Shown: positions 1 to 9,754, numbered from the stretch's first letter. The stretch: 64,000 nucleotides of DNA from Pseudarthrobacter siccitolerans (GCF_001046895.1 NZ_CAQI01000041.1:1-64000); one strand, 5' to 3'. Numbers and translations: made by a program. Notes: a model not told the origin generated them from the letters alone.

Positions 1-60
1 AGGTTCGGATCCACGAACAAGCCCAGGAGCCCGGGTTAGCGGGCGGTCAGGAAGCAGCCG

Positions 61-1392
61 CTACAGCCACTGGGCCCGGCGCAGGGGCGGCGGGTCTCCG
101 CCCGGCCGCTGGACCAGGACCTGGTTTACTCCCGTGAGCCCGTTTTCAAAACCCAACGCACTGGACGCCATGTACAGCCGCCACACCCGCGCGCGGCCCA
201 GGCTGGTCAGCTTTACGGCTTCGTCCCAGTGTTCCTCCAGCCTGTTGACCCATGCCCGGAGCGTGAGCGCGTAGTGCCGGCGCAGTGCCTCCACGTCCAG
301 GATCTCGAAGCCTGCGGATTCCAATGCTGTTGCCATTTCGCCCAGGCTGATCATCTCGCCGTCAGGAAAAACGTACCGGGGGATAAAGGAATCTGGATCG
401 GGGTCCGTGGGCCCGGCATTCCACGAGATCGCGTGGTTCAGCAGCCGGCCGCCGGGACGGAGCAGGCTGAACAATGCGGCGGTGTACCGGGGCATTTCGG
501 CTCGTCCCACGTGCTCCGACATGCCGATGGAACTGATGGCGTCAAAGGGCCCGTCCTGGACATCCCGGTAATCCTGCACCCGGATGTCCACGTTCTCCGT
601 GAGGCCCGCTTCTGCCGCCCGTTTGCGGGCCAGGTTTGCCTGCTCTGTGGACAGCGTCACGCCCACCACCGTGACACCGTACTTGCCCGCGGCATGGAGG
701 GCGAAGCTGCCCCAGCCGCAGCCGACGTCCAGCACCCGCATGCCTGCGGTGAGTCCCAGTTTGCGGCACACCAGGTCAAGTTTGGCTTCCTGGGCGGCGT
801 CCAAACCACCGGCAAGGCGTGAACCGGTGGGAACCGGTCCTTCCCCGTTGGAGGGCCAGGCCTCTTCGGGCCACACAGCGCAGGAGTAGACCATGGACGG
901 CCCCAGTACCAGGGAATAGAAATCGTTGCCCACGTCATAGTGGTGGGAAATAGCAGCGGAATCACGGCGCCGGGAATGGGGGCGGCCCTTCCGGGCAACC
1001 CGCGCTTCCTCGGCCGGGGGAGCAGGGTTGGGGCCGAGCGCTCCCAACCTCACCGCCGTGCGCACCAGCGTCCAGAGTTCACCTGTGGTGAGCGGCTTGA
1101 ACGGCCCTGGTTCGGCGAACTTGCCGGCCGAACTGAGCGCCGTGAAGGCGGCGAAGATATCCCCGGGGGAGTCTATGTCACCTGACACGTAGGCGCGGCT
1201 GAGGCCCAGCTGGCCGGGGGACCACAGGATGCGCCGCAATGCCCGGCGGGAGCGGAATTCGAGCACCGGAGCGTCTTCCGGGCCGGCTTCGGAACCGTCC
1301 CACGCCCGCAGCCGGAGCGGGATTTCCTTCGTGCCCAGCACAATGGCCAGGGCTTTTGCGAGCCGGTCTGCATTCCCTCTTCTGGTGGTCAT
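61..1392 (-). CDS. Cyclopropane-fatty-acyl-phospholipid synthase family methyltransferase
   Basis: This 443-residue protein is a cytoplasmic SAM-dependent methyltransferase of the mycolic acid cyclopropane synthase/CFA synthase family. That family transfers a methyl or methylene group from SAM to double bonds of membrane fatty acyl chains. The sequence shows HYDVGNDFY at about residues 151-159, typical of the family, and the SAM-binding motif I VLDVGCGWG at 220-228. The family's usual N-terminal extension of roughly 150 residues is present. It starts at ATG 1392, divergent from the flavin monooxygenase gene, so the two may share the 67-bp promoter region. A second family member lies at 21.4-22.8 kb. 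Whether the product is cyclopropanated, methylated or otherwise modified lipid cannot be read from sequence. Confidence 0.88.
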   Translation of the reverse strand: MTTRRGNADRLAKALAIVLGTKEIPLRLRAWDGSEAGPEDAPVLEFRSRRALRRILWSPGQLGLSRAYVSGDIDSPGDIFAAFTALSSAGKFAEPGPFKPLTTGELWTLVRTAVRLGALGPNPAPPAEEARVARKGRPHSRRRDSAAISHHYDVGNDFYSLVLGPSMVYSCAVWPEEAWPSNGEGPVPTGSRLAGGLDAAQEAKLDLVCRKLGLTAGMRVLDVGCGWGSFALHAAGKYGVTVVGVTLSTEQANLARKRAAEAGLTENVDIRVQDYRDVQDGPFDAISSIGMSEHVGRAEMPRYTAALFSLLRPGGRLLNHAISWNAGPTDPDPDSFIPRYVFPDGEMISLGEMATALESAGFEILDVEALRRHYALTLRAWVNRLEEHWDEAVKLTSLGRARVWRLYMASSALGFENGLTGVNQVLVQRPGGDPPPLRRAQWL

Positions 1393-1459
1393 GGCTGTCC
1401 TCCCTGTGTCGTTGGGCCAACACTAAGGGAGGGAGGGCCCGCCCGACTATCATGGGTGG

Positions 1460-2542
1460 GTGAATTCTCCCCGCGCCGACGTTGTTGTTATCGGTGCGGG
1501 CCAGGCGGGGCTTTCCGCCGCCTACCACCTCCAGCGGCGCGGACTGGACTTTACAGTGCTCGACGCCGAGGAGGGTCCGGGCGGTGCCTGGCGCCACCGG
1601 TGGAAGAGCCTTCGGATGGCCACTGTGAACGGCATCAGCGATCTTCCCGGCATCGCCAAGCCTGCCGTGGACCCCAGGGAACCCAGTTCGGAGTTCCTGA
1701 CGCGCTACTTCCGGGACTATGAGGAAGAACTGGGCCTGCGCGTCCAGCGCCCGGTCAAGGTCGCCTCCGTCAGCCGCGAGGACGACGACCCGGCCGGGAG
1801 GCTGCTGGTCAGCACGTCCCGCGGGGACTGGAGCGCCGCCGCGGTGATTAATGCCACCGGAACCTGGACCCGGCCCTTCTGGCCGATCTACCCCGGCCAG
1901 CACACATTCCGGGGCAGGCAACTGCACGTGGCCGATTATGTTTCAGCCGAAGAATTCGTGGGCCATCACGTCATCGTGGTGGGCGGCGGGATCTCCGCCG
2001 TGGGCCTCCTGGACGAGATCTCCCTTGTGACCACCACCAGCTGGTTCACCCGGCGGAAGCCGGTATGGCGGGACGCGGAGTTTGATGCCAAAGCCGGGCA
2101 CGATGCCGTGGCGCTGGTGGAGGAACGGGTGCGCCAGGGACTGCCGCCGCAAAGCGTTGTGTCCGTAACAGGCCTGATCTGGACACCGCCACTGCGGGCG
2201 GCGGCAGCACGGGGTGCCCTTGACCGGCAGCCCATGTTCACCGCCATTGAACCAGACGGCGTCCGGCTGGCGGACGGAGGCCACCTGGCGGCAGACGTTA
2301 TTCTGTGGGCCACCGGGTTCAGGGCGGAACTTGAACACCTCGCCCCGCTGCACCTCCGCGGGCCGGGCGGGGGCATCCTGATGGACGGGACGCAGGTGGC
2401 AAACGAGCCGCGCGTCCATCTGGTGGGCTACGGCCCATCGTCGTCCACCATCGGGGCCAACCGCGCCGGACGCGCCGCGGTTGCGGCGATCCTGAAACTG
2501 CCCGGGATCCGCCCCACCGCCGGGACGGTAAATTGGGGCTGA
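1460..2542 (+). CDS. Flavin-containing monooxygenase-like NAD(P)/FAD oxidoreductase
   Basis: A 360-residue flavoprotein with two dinucleotide-binding folds. GAGQAG at residues 12-17 binds FAD and GGGISA at about 175-180 binds NAD(P)H. Between them is FRGRQLHVADY (150-160), which fits the FxGxxxHxxx(F/Y/W) fingerprint of flavin monooxygenases and Baeyer-Villiger enzymes. ATGFRAE near the C terminus is the usual second FAD contact. The start is GTG, reading VNSPRADVVVIGAG; no strong ribosome site sits at the ideal distance. It overlaps or abuts the rRNA methyltransferase gene downstream. The substrate is unknown; the divergent lipid methyltransferase is suggestive only. Confidence 0.85.
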   Translation: MNSPRADVVVIGAGQAGLSAAYHLQRRGLDFTVLDAEEGPGGAWRHRWKSLRMATVNGISDLPGIAKPAVDPREPSSEFLTRYFRDYEEELGLRVQRPVKVASVSREDDDPAGRLLVSTSRGDWSAAAVINATGTWTRPFWPIYPGQHTFRGRQLHVADYVSAEEFVGHHVIVVGGGISAVGLLDEISLVTTTSWFTRRKPVWRDAEFDAKAGHDAVALVEERVRQGLPPQSVVSVTGLIWTPPLRAAAARGALDRQPMFTAIEPDGVRLADGGHLAADVILWATGFRAELEHLAPLHLRGPGGGILMDGTQVANEPRVHLVGYGPSSSTIGANRAGRAAVAAILKLPGIRPTAGTVNWG

Positions 2543-2595
2543 CCGTCCGGAGCCCGGACGGAGACTTGCAAACAGGAGAAGGCGGCAGGAACCAG

Positions 2596-3747
2596 GTGGC
2601 AGTAACGAGGCTTGACGAGGTCCTCCCCAGGCTCCGGCGGCGGCCGGACGTTGAAGCACCCAACCTGCAGGCCTGGGATGCAACGGACCGCCTGCTGCTC
2701 GACGCTGCCGCCGAGCGGATGCTGCCGGGAAGCAGCATAACGGTCATCGGTGACCGCTACGGCGCCCTGACCCTCGGGGCCCTGGCAGTACTCAATCCCG
2801 GAACGCTCCGCGTCCACCAGGACCTCATCACCGGCGAGCAGGCGCTGCGCCTGAACACCGCGGAGGTGCTCGGCCCCGATGCTGCGGAGGCCGGCTTCAC
2901 CCAGCTGCCCCTCGGCCCGGAACTGCTCCAGGGCGCCGGCATGGTGCTGCTGCAGTTACCCAAGACCCTCGCCGAACTGGACCAGATCGCGGAGGCAGTG
3001 GCACGGCATGCCGCGCCGGACGTCGTGCTCCTGGCCGGCGGCCGGGTCAAACACATGTCCCTGGGCATGAATGCTGTCCTGGAACGTCACTTCAGCTCGG
3101 TCACACCCCAGCTGGCGCGGCAGAAATCCCGCGTCATTGTGGCCAGCGGTCCACGGGGGAGCGGGGAACCGGAGCGCTTTCCCGTGGTCGAACACCTCGC
3201 CGAAATCGACCTCAACGTTGCCGCCCACGGCGCCGTCTTCGCAGGCCCGCGCCTGGACATCGGCACCAGGTTCCTGCTGACGTTCCTGCCTGACATGCGC
3301 ACCGCACGGCACGCCGTCGACCTTGGCTGCGGCACCGGGATCCTTGCCGCCATGTACGCCCGGCAGCATCCGGGGGGAACCGTCACTGCAACGGACCAGT
3401 CAGCCGCAGCGGTGGCATCCGCACTGGCGACGGCCGCCGCCAACGGCCTGGCGGGGCAGGTCAACGTGCTGCAGGACGACGCCATGGCAACGCTCGCGGA
3501 CGGCAGTGCAGACCTGATCCTCCTGAACCCGCCGTTCCATGTGGGGGCCGGTGTGCATGCCGGAGCAGGCCTGAAGCTCATCGAAGCAGCAGGCCGTGTA
3601 CTGGCCCCGGGCGGGGAACTCTGGACCGTCTTCAACCGGCATTTGGCCTACTCCCCAGCCCTTGAACGCCACGTCGGCCCTACCGTCGTCAAAGGCCAGA
3701 ACCCCAAATTCACGGTGACACTGAGCACCCGCCGCACCCCGGGCTGA
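2596..3747 (+). CDS. RlmG/RsmC-type class I SAM-dependent methyltransferase
   Basis: About 383 residues from GTG 2596, which follows an AGGAA ribosome site by six bases. A longer TTG start at 2533 would overlap the monooxygenase stop and cannot be excluded. The C-terminal half carries SAM motif I DLGCGTG (about 242-248) and the catalytic NPPFH (about 311-315), which marks N2-guanine rRNA methyltransferases. The N-terminal half looks like the degenerate methyltransferase-like domain found in RsmC and RlmG. The probable role is methylation of a guanine in rRNA. Which rRNA and which base cannot be told from this alone. Confidence 0.85.
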   Translation: MAVTRLDEVLPRLRRRPDVEAPNLQAWDATDRLLLDAAAERMLPGSSITVIGDRYGALTLGALAVLNPGTLRVHQDLITGEQALRLNTAEVLGPDAAEAGFTQLPLGPELLQGAGMVLLQLPKTLAELDQIAEAVARHAAPDVVLLAGGRVKHMSLGMNAVLERHFSSVTPQLARQKSRVIVASGPRGSGEPERFPVVEHLAEIDLNVAAHGAVFAGPRLDIGTRFLLTFLPDMRTARHAVDLGCGTGILAAMYARQHPGGTVTATDQSAAAVASALATAAANGLAGQVNVLQDDAMATLADGSADLILLNPPFHVGAGVHAGAGLKLIEAAGRVLAPGGELWTVFNRHLAYSPALERHVGPTVVKGQNPKFTVTLSTRRTPG

Positions 3748-3910
3748 CCTTGCAAACTGCGCCGCCGGGGCAGCGGACCGCCGCGCCCCGCAGCCCATTG
3801 CGCTTTCCCGCACAATGCGCCGCGCCGTCGGCCGTTCCTATGGGTCTGCGGGGGTGCGTAACGTACGATTCAGACATCAGTAAGTATGTGCAGAAGACGA
3901 AGGGGACGCC

Positions 3911-5164
3911 GTGACTGAGATCCGTCAATCCTCACCGAGGCGCGGCACGAACCTTCCCCGGATGGGCGACTTCAACCTCACGGTGATCCTTGATGCCATC
4001 CGCAGGTCCTCAGGCGGACTCAGCAGGGTGGAACTCGCCCAGATCGTGGGCCTCTCGCCGCAGACCATCTCGAACATTTCCCGCCGCCTCCTGGACCAGA
4101 ACCTCATTGTCGAAGCCGGCAAGGAGGGCAGCGGCCCGGGCAAGCCCCGCACCATCCTCCGCCTCAACCCCCACGGGATGTTCGCCGTCGGCGTCCACTT
4201 GGACCCCGCCGTCACCACGTTCGTGGTCCTGGATCTCGTGGGTGCGGTGGTGCAGCACTCCCGCATCAAGACGCCCGGCGGCAACGATCCTTCGGCAGTC
4301 ATTTCCACTATCGCCGCGGAGATCGCCCAGCTGGTGGAAAACTCCGGCGTGGACCGGGACAGGATCGCAGGCCTCGGCGTGGCGGCTCCCGGCCCCATCG
4401 ACCTGGACAACGGCACGGTGGTGGACCCGCCTCTCCTGCCCGGCTGGGACCGGGTGGAACTGCGCAACGCGCTCTCCGAGGCCACCGGATACTCGGTCCT
4501 GGTGGACAAGGATGTCACCAGCGCCGCGGTGGCCGAAACGTGGGCCGGCGGTCCGAGCGGAGCGGGCAGCTTCATCTTTATGTACATGGGCACCGGCATC
4601 GGCTGCGGGATTGTGCTGAACGACGAAGTGGTGCGCGGCACCTCGGGCAACGCCGGCGAAATCGGCCACATCATGGTGGACCCGGACGGCCCTGAGTGCG
4701 ACTGCGGCCTGCGGGGCTGCGTCAAGTCCTCCTGCATCCCGCAGGTCCTGGTGGCCGAGGCCGAGGCTGCAGGCATCCTGGACGGCTCCCGGTCCGGCAA
4801 CAGCGGCGCCGAGGTACAGCAAAGCTTCTCCCGGCTGTGCGAACTCGCGGACGCCGGTGACGAACGGGCGCTGGCCATCATCGACAAGTCTGCGGTGCTG
4901 GTTGCCCGCGCAGTGTCGGTGGTCACCAATACCCTTGACGTGGAGCGGGTGGTCTTTGGCGGCCCGTTCTGGAGCGGCCTGGCCGAACGCTACCTCGCGA
5001 AGGTGCCGCCGCTGCTGGAGGCCAACAGCGCTGCGCGGCTGATCCACCGCATCGAGGTGGTGGGAACCGGGGTGGGCGAGGATGTGGGCGCCATCGGCGC
5101 TGCCTCCCTGGTCCTGGAACACACCCTGGCGCCGCGTGCCCAGAGGCTCCTCCTGGAGAGTTAG
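3911..5164 (+). CDS. ROK family transcriptional regulator
   Basis: A 417-residue regulator with an N-terminal winged helix-turn-helix (about residues 15-75, LSRVELAQIVGLSPQTISNI) and a C-terminal ROK sugar-kinase-like domain. The ROK zinc site is present as CDCGLRGC, but the conserved glutamate of the GCxE signature is lysine (GCVK), followed by SSC. This suggests a sensor rather than an active kinase. The GTG start is preceded by AAGGGGA. It stands about 110 bp before a sugar-binding lipoprotein gene and two permeases on the same strand. It therefore probably represses that importer in response to its sugar or sugar phosphate. Confidence 0.9.
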   Translation: MTEIRQSSPRRGTNLPRMGDFNLTVILDAIRRSSGGLSRVELAQIVGLSPQTISNISRRLLDQNLIVEAGKEGSGPGKPRTILRLNPHGMFAVGVHLDPAVTTFVVLDLVGAVVQHSRIKTPGGNDPSAVISTIAAEIAQLVENSGVDRDRIAGLGVAAPGPIDLDNGTVVDPPLLPGWDRVELRNALSEATGYSVLVDKDVTSAAVAETWAGGPSGAGSFIFMYMGTGIGCGIVLNDEVVRGTSGNAGEIGHIMVDPDGPECDCGLRGCVKSSCIPQVLVAEAEAAGILDGSRSGNSGAEVQQSFSRLCELADAGDERALAIIDKSAVLVARAVSVVTNTLDVERVVFGGPFWSGLAERYLAKVPPLLEANSAARLIHRIEVVGTGVGEDVGAIGAASLVLEHTLAPRAQRLLLES

Positions 5165-5273
5165 GGGGCGCCCTGCCCTTGTTCGGGGCAGGACTCCCAT
5201 CTAGCATTTGCGTATTGCCGCGGCTGGGGCCCGCTGACAACGGGGTCCGCAGCCTTCGATCGAATGGAGCACC

Positions 5274-6626
5274 ATGCGCCGCCCGGGCCTGAAGAGCATG
5301 TCCCTCATCGCTGCTGCAGCGTTCATCCTCACGGCGTGTACGCCGGCGTCTCCCCAAGAGGGCTCCAAGTCCCTGAAGGTGGTCTATCAGAAGACCGATT
5401 CCTTCACCGCGCTGGAGACGATGTTCCAGGCCGCCAAGCAGGAGTTTGAGGCGGCCAACCAGGGTGTCACCGTTGAGCTGCTGCCCATCCAGGGGAACGA
5501 CGACGATTACGGCACCAAGCTGGCCCTTGCGCTCAGATCCCCATCCACCGCCCCGGACGTCTTTTACGAGGACACCTTCAAGGTCCGCTCCGACGTGGAC
5601 GCCGGATACCTCCTGAAGCTGGACAGCTACCTTGAGGGCTGGGCGGACTGGGCGAAGTTCGACGACGGCGCCAAGGCAGCAGGGCGCGCGGACGACGGCG
5701 GCACCTACGCAGTGCCGCTGGGCACCGACACGCGGGCCATCTGGTACAACAAAAAGGTCTTCGAAGCCGCCGGGATCAGTTTGCCCTGGCAGCCGCGCGA
5801 CTGGCAGGAGATTCTTGACACCGCCCGGAAGATCAAGGCGGACGACCCCTCCGTGATCCCCTTCAACATGTACGCCGGGAAGGGCACCGGCGAAGGCACC
5901 GTGATGCAGGGCTTCTACGAGCTCCTCTACGGCACCGGCTCCACCCTCTACGACGAAGAGTCCAAAAAGTGGGTGGTGGGATCCGCCGGGTTCAAGGATT
6001 CGCTGGGCTTCCTCAAGACCCTCTATGACGAGGGGCTGGCCGTGACGCCTGCCGAAGCCCTTGACGCGAACGTGTGGAAGAAAGTGTTCGGCGAGTGGTT
6101 CCCCACCGGAAAACTCGGCGCCACCGTGGAAGGTTCCTACGCGCCGTCGTTCTGGCAGGACGGCGGCAGCTACGAATGGCCCGGTTACGCCCAGGACATG
6201 GCCGTGGCCCCGTTCCCCACCCAGGACGGCGGCGACCCCGGGGCCGTGAGCATGTCCGGAGGCTGGACACTGGCCATCGGAGCCGGGACCAAGGAACCGG
6301 ACCTCGCCTTCAAATTCCTCAGCACTGCACTGAACCGGGACAACTCCCTGAAGTTCACGCTTGACAGCTCCCAGATCGCGGTCCGAAGCGATGTTGCCGG
6401 TGACTCCGGCTACCAGGCGGCCAATCCGTTCGTGAAGGACGTCTCCGGACTCGTCTCCGTCACCCGATACCGCCCTGCCACCTCCGACTACCCCCGCATC
6501 TCGGCGGCAGTCCAGGAGGCAACGGAGGCCGTCATCACCGGAGCAAAGTCGCCCGAACAGGCGGCTGCGGACTACGACGCAGCCGTTGCGGACATTGTGG
6601 GCGGCGACAAGACCGTCCGGAAGTAA
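5274..6626 (+). CDS. Sugar ABC transporter substrate-binding lipoprotein
   Basis: A 450-residue family 1 extracellular solute-binding protein. The N terminus has a basic start, a hydrophobic stretch and the lipobox LTAC, so the mature protein is lipid-anchored outside the membrane. The mature part includes VPLGTDTRAIWYNKKVFEAA, the pattern around the sugar-binding cleft of this family, and an SGGWTLAIG segment near residue 325. It captures a sugar or oligosaccharide and delivers it to the two permeases that follow directly. The ATPase is not encoded here, as is common in actinobacteria that share an MsiK-type ATPase. The substrate is unknown. Confidence 0.9.
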   Translation: MRRPGLKSMSLIAAAAFILTACTPASPQEGSKSLKVVYQKTDSFTALETMFQAAKQEFEAANQGVTVELLPIQGNDDDYGTKLALALRSPSTAPDVFYEDTFKVRSDVDAGYLLKLDSYLEGWADWAKFDDGAKAAGRADDGGTYAVPLGTDTRAIWYNKKVFEAAGISLPWQPRDWQEILDTARKIKADDPSVIPFNMYAGKGTGEGTVMQGFYELLYGTGSTLYDEESKKWVVGSAGFKDSLGFLKTLYDEGLAVTPAEALDANVWKKVFGEWFPTGKLGATVEGSYAPSFWQDGGSYEWPGYAQDMAVAPFPTQDGGDPGAVSMSGGWTLAIGAGTKEPDLAFKFLSTALNRDNSLKFTLDSSQIAVRSDVAGDSGYQAANPFVKDVSGLVSVTRYRPATSDYPRISAAVQEATEAVITGAKSPEQAAADYDAAVADIVGGDKTVRK

Positions 6627-6629
6627 GCG

Positions 6630-7511
6630 GTGCCGGCCCGATCGGGGGGACGGGGCCTGCTGCGCTATCTGCCTGTCCTGCCTGCCCTCCTGCTCCTGCT
6701 GGTTTTCCTCGCCGGACCCGTGTTCTGGGCCTTCCAGGCCTCGTTCACCAATACCGGACTGACGGGAAGGAACGCACGCAATCCTGAATGGGTGGGGCTG
6801 GAGAACTACCAGCGGCTGCTGCTGGACCCGGTGTTTCCGCTCTCGCTGGGCCTGACCGTGTTGTTCGTGGGAGGGTCCGCTGTCCTGGGCCAGAACCTGC
6901 TGGGGCTGGCTCTGGCTGTACTGATGCGGCGGGCGCGCCGGGCCGTGTCTGCGGTGGTGGGGACCGCAGTGGTGGCGGCCTGGGTGCTTCCCGAAATCGT
7001 GGCGGCCTTCGCCGCCTACGCCTACTTCAGCCGGGACGGAACGCTGAACCAACTGCTGGGTGGCCTGGGGGCGGGGCAGCCTGACTGGCTCTATACATGG
7101 CCGATGGCGGCGGTGGTGCTGGCCAATATCTGGCGTGGCACGGCCTTTTCCATGCTGGTGTACCGCGCTGCCCTGAACGATATTCCTGCCGAGGTGGTTG
7201 AAGCCGCCCAGATGGACGGCGCGACCGGCTGGCAACGGCTGGCCTTCATTACGCTGCCCATGATCCGGAACAGCATCGCCACCAATCTGATGCTCATCAC
7301 ACTGCAGACGCTCGCTGTTTTCACCCTGATCTGGGTGATGACTGCCGGCGGCCCGGCCAACTCCAGCACTACCCTCCCGGTCCTGGCCTACCAGGAAGCC
7401 TTCAAGTTCGGCGACATCGGGTACGGGACTGCGGTGGCTTCGGTGCTGCTCCTCATCGGCGCGGTGTTCGGTGTCGGCTACATCCGGCTGCTGAGGGAGG
7501 GGAAGCGTTGA
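6630..7511 (+). CDS. Sugar ABC transporter permease (MalF type)
   Basis: A 293-residue integral membrane protein with about six hydrophobic helices. The EAA loop that contacts the ATPase is visible as EVVEAAQMDGATGWQRLAFI near residues 190-210. The GTG start lies three bases after the stop of the binding-protein gene, so the two are translated from one message. The stop overlaps the next permease by four bases. It forms one half of the membrane channel of the importer. Confidence 0.92.
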   Translation: MPARSGGRGLLRYLPVLPALLLLLVFLAGPVFWAFQASFTNTGLTGRNARNPEWVGLENYQRLLLDPVFPLSLGLTVLFVGGSAVLGQNLLGLALAVLMRRARRAVSAVVGTAVVAAWVLPEIVAAFAAYAYFSRDGTLNQLLGGLGAGQPDWLYTWPMAAVVLANIWRGTAFSMLVYRAALNDIPAEVVEAAQMDGATGWQRLAFITLPMIRNSIATNLMLITLQTLAVFTLIWVMTAGGPANSSTTLPVLAYQEAFKFGDIGYGTAVASVLLLIGAVFGVGYIRLLREGKR

Positions 7512-8389
7512 CCGCGCCGGCAAGGGCACCAGGGGTTGCCCCCTCCGAAGCGCCCGCGCGTCCGCGCAGGCCGCGGCACCGCCGCAGCAGTCCCGCAGAT
7601 CTGGCTCTCCTGCTGCTGGGCGCCTGTTTTGTGCTTCCCCTGCTGTGGCTCGTCCTGGCGTCCTTTGACGCCGAAGCGGGCCACGAGACACGGATTCCAA
7701 AGGCCGTCACCCTGGACAACTTCGCTGCCGTGATGACACCCGGGCTCCTGCTGCAGCCGCTGTGGAACAGCCTGCTCCTCTCGGCCGGGACTGCCCTTGT
7801 CACGCTTGCGGCGGCCGTCCTCGCCGCCTATCCGCTGTCCCGCTTCCAGTCCCGTTTCAACACGCCGTTTATGTCCGTGGTGCTTCTGGGCACCTGCCTG
7901 CCCATCACGGCCATTATGGTGCCGGTCTACGGGCTCTTCGTCCAGCTGGAACTGCTGGATTCGCTGCCGGCCACCACCCTGTTTATGGCCGCCACCGCCC
8001 TGCCCATGGCCATCTGGATGACCCGGAACTTCATGGACGCCGTGCCGGTATCCCTGGAGGAAGCAGCGTGGGTGGACGGCGCGTCAAGGATGACCGCGCT
8101 GCGCACCATCGTCCTGCCGCTGATGCGGCAGGGGCTCGGCGTCGTGTTCATTTTTGTGTTTATCCAGGCCTGGGGCAACTTCTTTGTCCCGTTTGTGCTG
8201 CTCCTGTCCGAGGCAAAGCAGCCCGCGGCGGTATCCATTTTCAGCTTCTTTGGACAGCATGGAGCAGTTGCCTACGGCCAGCTGGCCGCATTTTCCATCC
8301 TGTATTCGCTGCCGGTGCTGGCCCTGTACGTCATTGTGGCCAGGGGTGCCGGCAACTCCTTTGCATTGTCCGGAGCGGTGCGGGGGTAG
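7508..8389 (+). CDS. Sugar ABC transporter permease (MalG type)
   Basis: A 293-residue inner-membrane permease and second half of the channel. The EAA motif reads SLEEAAWVDGASRMTALRTI at about residues 181-200. The N-terminal 30 residues are proline- and arginine-rich and cytoplasmic, followed by about six helices. Its start overlaps the upstream permease stop by four bases. It ends the operon, seven bases from the end of a small convergent gene. Confidence 0.92.
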   Translation: MTAPARAPGVAPSEAPARPRRPRHRRSSPADLALLLLGACFVLPLLWLVLASFDAEAGHETRIPKAVTLDNFAAVMTPGLLLQPLWNSLLLSAGTALVTLAAAVLAAYPLSRFQSRFNTPFMSVVLLGTCLPITAIMVPVYGLFVQLELLDSLPATTLFMAATALPMAIWMTRNFMDAVPVSLEEAAWVDGASRMTALRTIVLPLMRQGLGVVFIFVFIQAWGNFFVPFVLLLSEAKQPAAVSIFSFFGQHGAVAYGQLAAFSILYSLPVLALYVIVARGAGNSFALSGAVRG

Positions 8390-8395
8390 TCGCTG

Positions 8396-8599
8396 CTAGT
8401 CGATGTCCTCCACCACCACGCCGAAGGGGATGCTGTCGTCCAGGTGTGCCTGGTGGCCGGTCGCGCCGGGGTTGTAAACAACCCGGACGCCATGAAGCTT
8501 GTCCGCGGCTGACTGCTGCAGGACAGGCTTGACGGTGCTGATGAACATCTCGCTCTTGTCGGCGAGAAACTCCTTGTAACTGGCTGGAAGCTCGCTCAT
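8396..8599 (-). CDS. Small conserved-looking hypothetical protein (67 aa)
   Basis: A 67-residue soluble protein starting MSELPASYKEFLADKS and ending in an acidic GVVVEDID tail. The frame stays open upstream, but the promoter side of the convergent and divergent neighbours and the lack of coding character there favour ATG 8599. It converges on the sugar permease gene and is divergent from moxR. No domain is recognised. A role with either neighbour is not evident. Confidence 0.6.
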   Translation of the reverse strand: MSELPASYKEFLADKSEMFISTVKPVLQQSAADKLHGVRVVYNPGATGHQAHLDDSIPFGVVVEDID

Positions 8600-8739
8600 G
8601 TCAAAAGAATAGACCTGCGCAGCTGCGGTGGGGAGGGGTCCCCATTGCCCAAACCCGGGGATCCGTCTTGGATAGGATGGCGGCGGAGCGCGGTCCGGCC
8701 GGGAACGCGCGCCCAACACAGCCACCAGGGGGAATTGCA

Positions 8740-9747
8740 GTGCTTCAAACCAGCTCTTCGGCAAGGATCGAACCGCAGGAGCTGGCCCGGGCGCAGCAGG
8801 TTGCCGCCAGCATTTCCAGGAGCTTCGACGCGAAGATGGTAGGCCAGTCCCGGCTGCGCGAATCGCTGCTGGTGGGCCTGCTCACCGGTGGTCACATCCT
8901 CCTTGAAAGCGTTCCGGGCCTTGCCAAGACCACCGCTGCCCAGACCGTCGCCGAAGCCATCAGCGCGGAGTTCCGGCGGATCCAGTGCACACCGGACCTG
9001 CTGCCAAGCGACATCGTGGGGACCCAGATCTACGACGCCGCCAAGGGAACCTTCGTCACCCAGCTGGGCCCGGTGCACGCCAACATCGTGCTGCTGGATG
9101 AGATCAACCGCTCCAGCGCCAAGACCCAGAGCGCCATGCTGGAGGCCATGCAGGAACGGCAGACCTCCATCGGTGGCCAGGAATACCGGCTGCCGTCCCC
9201 GTTCCTGGTCCTGGCCACCCAGAACCCGATCGAGCAGGAAGGCACCTACCAGCTTCCGGAAGCCCAGATGGACCGCTTTATGCTCAAGGACGTCCTCGAC
9301 TACCCCTCGCCCGTGGAGGAAGCCGAGATCATCCGCCGGATCGATGCCGGAGTGTTCACCGACGGGCAAAAGCCGGCGGCTGCGGCTTCGCTGGATGCGG
9401 TGGCCGGCGTCCAGGACGTGGTGAAGCGGATCTACATCGATCCGGCGGTCATCAACTACATCGTGGGGCTGGTCTACGTCACCCGGAATGCGCAGCAGTA
9501 CATCGACGCGCGGCTCGCCGGCTTTATTGAGTTCGGCGCCAGCCCGCGCGCCAGCATCGCCTTCAGCCAGGCGGCACGTGCAGTGGCGCTGCTGCAGGGC
9601 CGGGACCACGTGATTCCGGAGGACGTGAAATCACTCGCCCACCGCGTCCTGCGGCACCGCCTCATCCTGAATTTCGAGGCAGTGGCGGAGCAGGTACCGG
9701 TGGAGACGGTGATTGACGCCGTAGTCGCCGCCGTCCAGACACCCTGA
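8740..9747 (+). CDS. MoxR family AAA+ ATPase
   Basis: About 335 residues from GTG 8740, which follows AGGGGGAA at good spacing; the open frame continues upstream without a better start. The ATP-binding loop reads SVPGLAKTT and the Walker B region IVLLDEINRSSAKTQ, both typical of MoxR proteins, followed by the sensor segment LATQNPIEQEGTYQLPEAQ. MoxR ATPases act as chaperones that activate or assemble partner proteins carrying von Willebrand A domains. Here a DUF58 protein and two VWA membrane proteins follow on the same strand, which is the classical arrangement. Confidence 0.92.
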   Translation: MLQTSSSARIEPQELARAQQVAASISRSFDAKMVGQSRLRESLLVGLLTGGHILLESVPGLAKTTAAQTVAEAISAEFRRIQCTPDLLPSDIVGTQIYDAAKGTFVTQLGPVHANIVLLDEINRSSAKTQSAMLEAMQERQTSIGGQEYRLPSPFLVLATQNPIEQEGTYQLPEAQMDRFMLKDVLDYPSPVEEAEIIRRIDAGVFTDGQKPAAAASLDAVAGVQDVVKRIYIDPAVINYIVGLVYVTRNAQQYIDARLAGFIEFGASPRASIAFSQAARAVALLQGRDHVIPEDVKSLAHRVLRHRLILNFEAVAEQVPVETVIDAVVAAVQTP

Positions 9748-9754
9748 TGCCGGA

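Noticed and set aside
4923..7700. A 925-codon open frame on the minus strand opposite the sugar importer
   Set aside because: It is a mirror of high-GC codon bias: it covers the ROK, binding-protein and permease genes, has glycine/arginine/histidine-rich nonsense composition and no domain.
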